Source of the DNA: Cryobacterium sp. PAMC25264
GTDB taxonomy: Bacteria; Actinomycetota; Actinomycetes; Actinomycetales; Microbacteriaceae
Assembly: GCF_019443325.1 (NCBI RefSeq)
Contig: NZ_CP080383.1
Span: forward strand, 496,001-560,000
Direction: 5' to 3'
Length of the DNA stretch: 64,000 nucleotides
Part shown: in pieces, positions 61,592 to 64,000 of the stretch
Position numbering within the stretch: the first letter of the stretch is position 1
Layout: every line of letters begins with the position of its first letter
Translations under genes and position numbers: made by a program
The notes under the pieces: model-generated
Seen by the model: the letters and a program-made list of their open reading frames with translations, nothing else
What the model was told of the DNA's origin: nothing
The model's database searches: none

Positions 61592-62491
61592 ATGAGCGAG
61601 GCCGTGCGCATCATCACCGAGCAGGTGCGGCTGCGTGTGCGCCGGGACGGCGTCGACCTGGCCGGCGACGGCACCCTGACCGACCAGTACGTGCGCGACG
61701 AGGTGCGCCGGTACAGCGAACGTGCCCTCGGCGGGTCCGCGCCGCTGCTCGCCGACGAGTTCCAGGCCGCCCGCGAGGTGGTCGCCGCCCTCACCGGGTT
61801 TGGGGCGCTGCAGCCGTTCCTGGACGACCCCGACATCGAGGAGATCTGGATCAACGCGCCTAGCCGGGTGTTCGTGGCGCGCGACGGCGTGCCGGAGCTG
61901 ACGACCATGGTGCTCACCGAACGCGAGGTGCGCGATCTCGTCGAACGGATGCTGCAGGCGTCCGGCCGCCGTGTCGACCTGTCCTCCCCATTCGTCGACG
62001 CGTCCCTGCCCGACGGGTCGAGGCTGCACGTGGTGATCCCGGACATCACCCAGCGGTTCTGGTCGGTGAACATTCGCAAGTTCACCCGGCGGATCCGGGA
62101 TCTCACCCAGCTCGTGGCGCTCGGGGCCCTCACCCAGCCGGCCGCCGAATTTCTGCGGGTGTGCGTGCGGGGCGGGCAGAACATCCTGGTCTGCGGGGCG
62201 ACGCAAACCGGCAAGACCACACTGCTCAACGCGCTGCTCTCGGCGGCCCCGCGAACCGAGCGGATCATCACCGTGGAGGAGACCTTTGAGCTGAGCGTGG
62301 CCGGCCGGGACGTCGTGGCGATGCAGTGCCGGCAGCCCAGTCTGGAGGGCACCGGAGAGATCACCCTGCGCCGCCTGATCAAGGAGTCGCTGCGGATGCG
62401 ACCCGACCGGCTCGTGGTGGGCGAGGTGCGGGAGGCCGAGAGCCTCGACCTGCTCATCGCACTGAACAGCGGGCTAGCTAACAACGCATAG
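61592..62491 (+). CDS. CpaF/TadA-type secretion ATPase, C-terminally truncated
   Basis: A 299-residue remnant of a CpaF-family ATPase, which powers Flp/Tad pilus assembly. Intact features are GALQPFLDDPDIEEIWINAP (N-domain), Walker A CGATQTGKTTLLNAL, ITVEETFELSV and Walker B DRLVVGEVREAE. The protein then reads ALNSGLANNA and stops, where relatives continue for about 80-100 residues starting with a P-G-M-C-T-x-H-A-N block. Base composition drops right after this point. The cut therefore looks like an insertion or recombination junction at about 62474. Loss of the C-terminus would remove the His box and part of the hexamer interface. ATG 61592 has AGGA eight bases upstream; GTG 61574 is an alternative. 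Confidence 0.85.
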   Translation: MSEAVRIITEQVRLRVRRDGVDLAGDGTLTDQYVRDEVRRYSERALGGSAPLLADEFQAAREVVAALTGFGALQPFLDDPDIEEIWINAPSRVFVARDGVPELTTMVLTEREVRDLVERMLQASGRRVDLSSPFVDASLPDGSRLHVVIPDITQRFWSVNIRKFTRRIRDLTQLVALGALTQPAAEFLRVCVRGGQNILVCGATQTGKTTLLNALLSAAPRTERIITVEETFELSVAGRDVVAMQCRQPSLEGTGEITLRRLIKESLRMRPDRLVVGEVREAESLDLLIALNSGLANNA

Positions 62492-62529
62492 GGCTATTCA
62501 TGATTCCACAAACTGCCGAAGGTCTAACT

Positions 62530-62736
62530 ATGAGCAATCACCGCAAACAGGCCACCACCGCCGAGACTTTCGTAATGACCCCGGCGATGAAACGGCGGGT
62601 GGATCAGAGCTGGGAGGCGTTCGGGCTTGATCCGGACTACGCCATCGCAATTGCAGGACAGGCCAGTCAGCTTCTCGCACGCCGGGGCGAGCTGCCCCAT
62701 AGTTACCCCCGGGGCAAGCCTTCGGACCGGACTTAG
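62530..62736 (+). CDS. Small hypothetical protein at the left end of the foreign segment
   Basis: A 68-residue hypothetical protein, not recognised. It contains FVMTPAMKRRVDQSWEAFGL, a short amphipathic helix resembling the start of ribbon-helix-helix or accessory proteins on mobile elements, and a basic C-terminus (YPRGKPSDRT). ATG 62530 has GAAGG seven bases upstream; an in-frame ATG at 62500 would add ten residues. It is the first gene of the lower-GC segment. Confidence 0.5.
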   Translation: MSNHRKQATTAETFVMTPAMKRRVDQSWEAFGLDPDYAIAIAGQASQLLARRGELPHSYPRGKPSDRT

Positions 62737-63080
62737 CCCGTGGGGCGCTTTGAGAATGGGTAACCTGTGAAGGCGGCACCTCGCACGGGTGCCGATGACC
62801 TCTGGGCAACTGTCCTAAGTCGGTAGAGCGAATTTCCACGATTGAGCTGTCCAGCTCTCGTGTAGCTCCCGACCAAGAAATACCCCCCAGCGACTTTCGA
62901 ACGGACGCTGAGGGGTGGAGATCCTTCGATGAACAGTCTACCGAGTCCACACATCAGCCGTGGGGTTACTCTTACACGCGTCGGCGTTACCAGAACGATC
63001 CACACAGATTCGCACTCCGATTTCATGAAAATCGTAGAGGGAAAAATGCCTCCCGGGTTGACGTATGTAATCCATCCATC
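62737..63080. other. Gap without a convincing gene
   Basis: Contents: a GAGCTG-TC-CAGCTC hairpin (62844-62857) and a C-rich/G-rich stem CAGCG/CGCTG flanked by CCCC/GGGG (62884-62915). A small plus-strand frame starts at ATG 62929 with GGAG upstream and runs to 63159 (76 residues). An uninterrupted plus-strand frame from 62799 joins the next gene but has no ATG, GTG or TTG before 63081. It may hold regulatory structure or the unrecognised 5' end of the next gene. Confidence 0.4.
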
Positions 63081-63818
63081 GTGGATGACGACCGTCAACC
63101 AACAGCCGACTTCCCCCACGGCACAGCCTTTCATCTGGAGGTGTTCACTCCACCTGTAGGCGCATCACCGAAGCACCTGACAGGGGTACCACTGAAGCAC
63201 CTGACAGGCGCATCACCGAAGCACCTGACAGGGGTATCACCAGAGCTAGCTGTACCCCTGGACGGAGAGCATGGCAGGCCTAAGGCTCCAAAGAGCATCA
63301 AAAACAGAGCTATTCCTGACCAATATAAGTACCGGTCTAAAAAGAAGCGCCCGGGAGCAAAAACTTTCAACGGTGAAGTGTACGGATACATCTGTCAGCT
63401 GGGGGCGGATCTTGTCAATGACTCCTTTCATCTCCAAGGGTCACCGCTGATGCCGACTCACGACGAACTGGCCACCTACCTTCTCAAGATTCTTGAATCA
63501 CAATTCGACATCAGCAGCCTCTATGACTTCTCGGGAACCAAGACCCCTTCGACACTCACAGACAGTGATGCCGCAGGCATGGCCGACCGAGCTGCAGCTT
63601 TCACCCTTAGGGAGTGGGACCCCTACTACTACACGAAGAAGTCCATGGCCGGGAGCATCGGAGGGTCTCGCAGCAAGCCCCGACCCCGGCTCACTGTGGC
63701 CGACCTCCGCCGCGTAGACGGCATGACCAAGGCTGAGGCCGCCAAGAAGCTCAAGACCTCCACAGCGACCATTGGGCGGCTCCGGGCTAAGCAACGGGAC
63801 CGGCCATCGTTCAACTAG
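63081..63818 (+). CDS. Hypothetical protein with KHLTG repeats and C-terminal helix-turn-helix
   Basis: A 245-residue protein, not recognised as a whole. Residues ~27-52 are three 8-residue repeats (ASPKHLTG, VPLKHLTG, ASPKHLTG). A basic stretch (KYRSKKKRPGAKT) and a middle domain (GEVYGYICQLGADLVND) follow. The C-terminus, MTKAEAAKKLKTSTATIGRL, is a clear helix-turn-helix of the resolvase/Psq type, and ends in basic residues. It may be a DNA-binding or replication-associated protein of the mobile element. The GTG at 63081 is the first start codon in a frame open since 62799, so the true N-terminus is uncertain. GC at third positions is about half, unlike the rest of the window. Confidence 0.5.
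   Translation: MDDDRQPTADFPHGTAFHLEVFTPPVGASPKHLTGVPLKHLTGASPKHLTGVSPELAVPLDGEHGRPKAPKSIKNRAIPDQYKYRSKKKRPGAKTFNGEVYGYICQLGADLVNDSFHLQGSPLMPTHDELATYLLKILESQFDISSLYDFSGTKTPSTLTDSDAAGMADRAAAFTLREWDPYYYTKKSMAGSIGGSRSKPRPRLTVADLRRVDGMTKAEAAKKLKTSTATIGRLRAKQRDRPSFN
63160..63246 (+). repeat. Tandem 24-bp direct repeats (three full, one partial)
   Basis: Full units at 63160-63183, 63184-63207 and 63208-63231, each ending GAAGCACCTGACAG; a partial unit follows to 63246 and a degenerate one precedes. Units 1 and 3 are identical. The period is a multiple of three, so they encode an 8-residue repeat, but size and spacing would also fit plasmid-type iterons. Confidence 0.75.
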
Positions 63819-63964
63819 CTGGCGGGACGGCTCGCAGCGTGTCCCACCTTCTCTGTGTGCCCTCGACGTACGAGCACATGTTCCCTGCGCGTAGCTACCT
63901 GCAGCAGCTTCGGGGACCAGCCGACGCTAACTGCCGATAGTTAACTTTGGAGGCATTGATTCCT

Positions 63965-64000
63965 ATGACAAGTACGACCGAGACCAGCTCGCGCTGTTCA
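63965..64000 (+). CDS. Start of an unidentified gene, cut by the window end
   Basis: ATG 63965 begins MTSTTETSSRCS and runs off the window. GGAGG (63949-63953) lies eleven bases upstream, a little far but usable. A TAACT-N6-AGTTA inverted repeat (63928-63943) sits just before it and may be an operator. Nothing can be said about function. The 146 bases between the previous stop and this start contain no other gene. Confidence 0.4.
   Translation, partial: MTSTTETSSRCS

Larger units (their letters stand above)
62474..64000. mobile_element. Lower-GC foreign segment beginning at the cpaF truncation (partial)
   Basis: From about 62474 to the window end GC content falls visibly (roughly 50-58% by eye, against far higher values before), genes are small and unrelated to their surroundings, and the preceding chromosomal gene is interrupted. 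No integrase, transposase or attachment repeat can be seen because only one end lies in the window. An integrated plasmid, phage or conjugative element is the likeliest explanation; an assembly join is the alternative. Confidence 0.55.

Noticed and set aside
62733..63134. Minus-strand open frame (133 codons) in the foreign segment
   Set aside because: No recognisable motif, and it overlaps plus-strand hairpins and the following gene; not enough support to annotate.
63160..63246. CRISPR array
   Set aside because: Units are directly adjacent 24-mers with no unique spacers.

Overview
This 64 kb window is high-GC Gram-positive DNA with very high GC at third codon positions. It contains a mycothiol-dependent isomerase-family protein, a DUF222/HNH nuclease, UPF0182, DUF2342 and DUF7882 proteins, and many leaderless starts. 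Together these point to an actinobacterium of the family Microbacteriaceae, with Cryobacterium or a close relative as my best guess. It is ordinary chromosome up to about 62.47 kb. There a CpaF/TadA-type ATPase gene is cut off and lower-GC, mobile-element-like DNA follows to the end.

Layout. 1-2.6 kb: end of truB, two small membrane proteins, ribF. 2.6-5.6 kb: mycothiol-dependent isomerase-family protein divergent from a CynX/NimT-type MFS transporter, then a SorC-family regulator with a palindromic operator-like site. 5.6-11.3 kb: a conserved actinobacterial module (DUF2342 putative Zn protein, PDZ/S16 protease, UPF0182). 11.4-17.4 kb: initiator tRNA, an ECF41-type sigma factor divergent from its likely target (FAD oxidoreductase), a lipoprotein, adhE. 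17.6-23.5 kb: NAD de novo operon nrtR-nadA-nadB-nadC-cysteine desulfurase, read leftward, with a probable repressor site over its promoter and a frameshift in nadB. 23.5-28 kb: polyprenol-phosphate mannose synthase plus a GT39-like transferase (frameshifted), and a two-component system. 28.1-38.6 kb: a frameshifted nitrilase-family gene, a 54-55 bp repeat array, DUF222/HNH protein, DUF7882, TetR/SDR pair with operator, alpha/beta hydrolase, old yellow enzyme, aminotransferase, lipoprotein and PKD secreted protein. 38.7-48.1 kb: HtrA-like protease, then a cell-wall glycopolymer locus (two GT2, CDP-alcohol phosphatidyltransferase, glycerophosphotransferase-like protein, ABC exporter, NTP transferase). 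48.4-52.7 kb: ABC exporter whose ATPase carries a ~560-residue disordered N-terminus, and DUF3039. 52.8-59.1 kb: pncB, fabF, murI-rph-rdgB, CDF transporter. 59.1-61.5 kb: heme oxygenase with a DtxR-like box and two DedA proteins, then tRNA-Leu. 61.6-64 kb: truncated cpaF and the foreign segment.

How genes work together. NAD supply is covered twice, by de novo nadABC under an NrtR-like regulator and by salvage through PncB. A cysteine desulfurase sits in the nad operon, fitting the Fe-S cluster that NadA needs. Cell-envelope genes dominate the middle. Several regulators have an operator-like palindrome in their own intergenic region (SorC, TetR, NrtR), and the ECF sigma has a promoter-like sequence before its neighbour.

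Three genes (nadB, the GT39-like gene and the nitrilase-family gene) each lack exactly one base inside a G/C run. This may be sequencing error and needs checking before any loss of function is claimed. Intergenic spaces carry at least three families of hairpin or repeat elements. I found no CRISPR array, no rRNA and no recognisable transposase.
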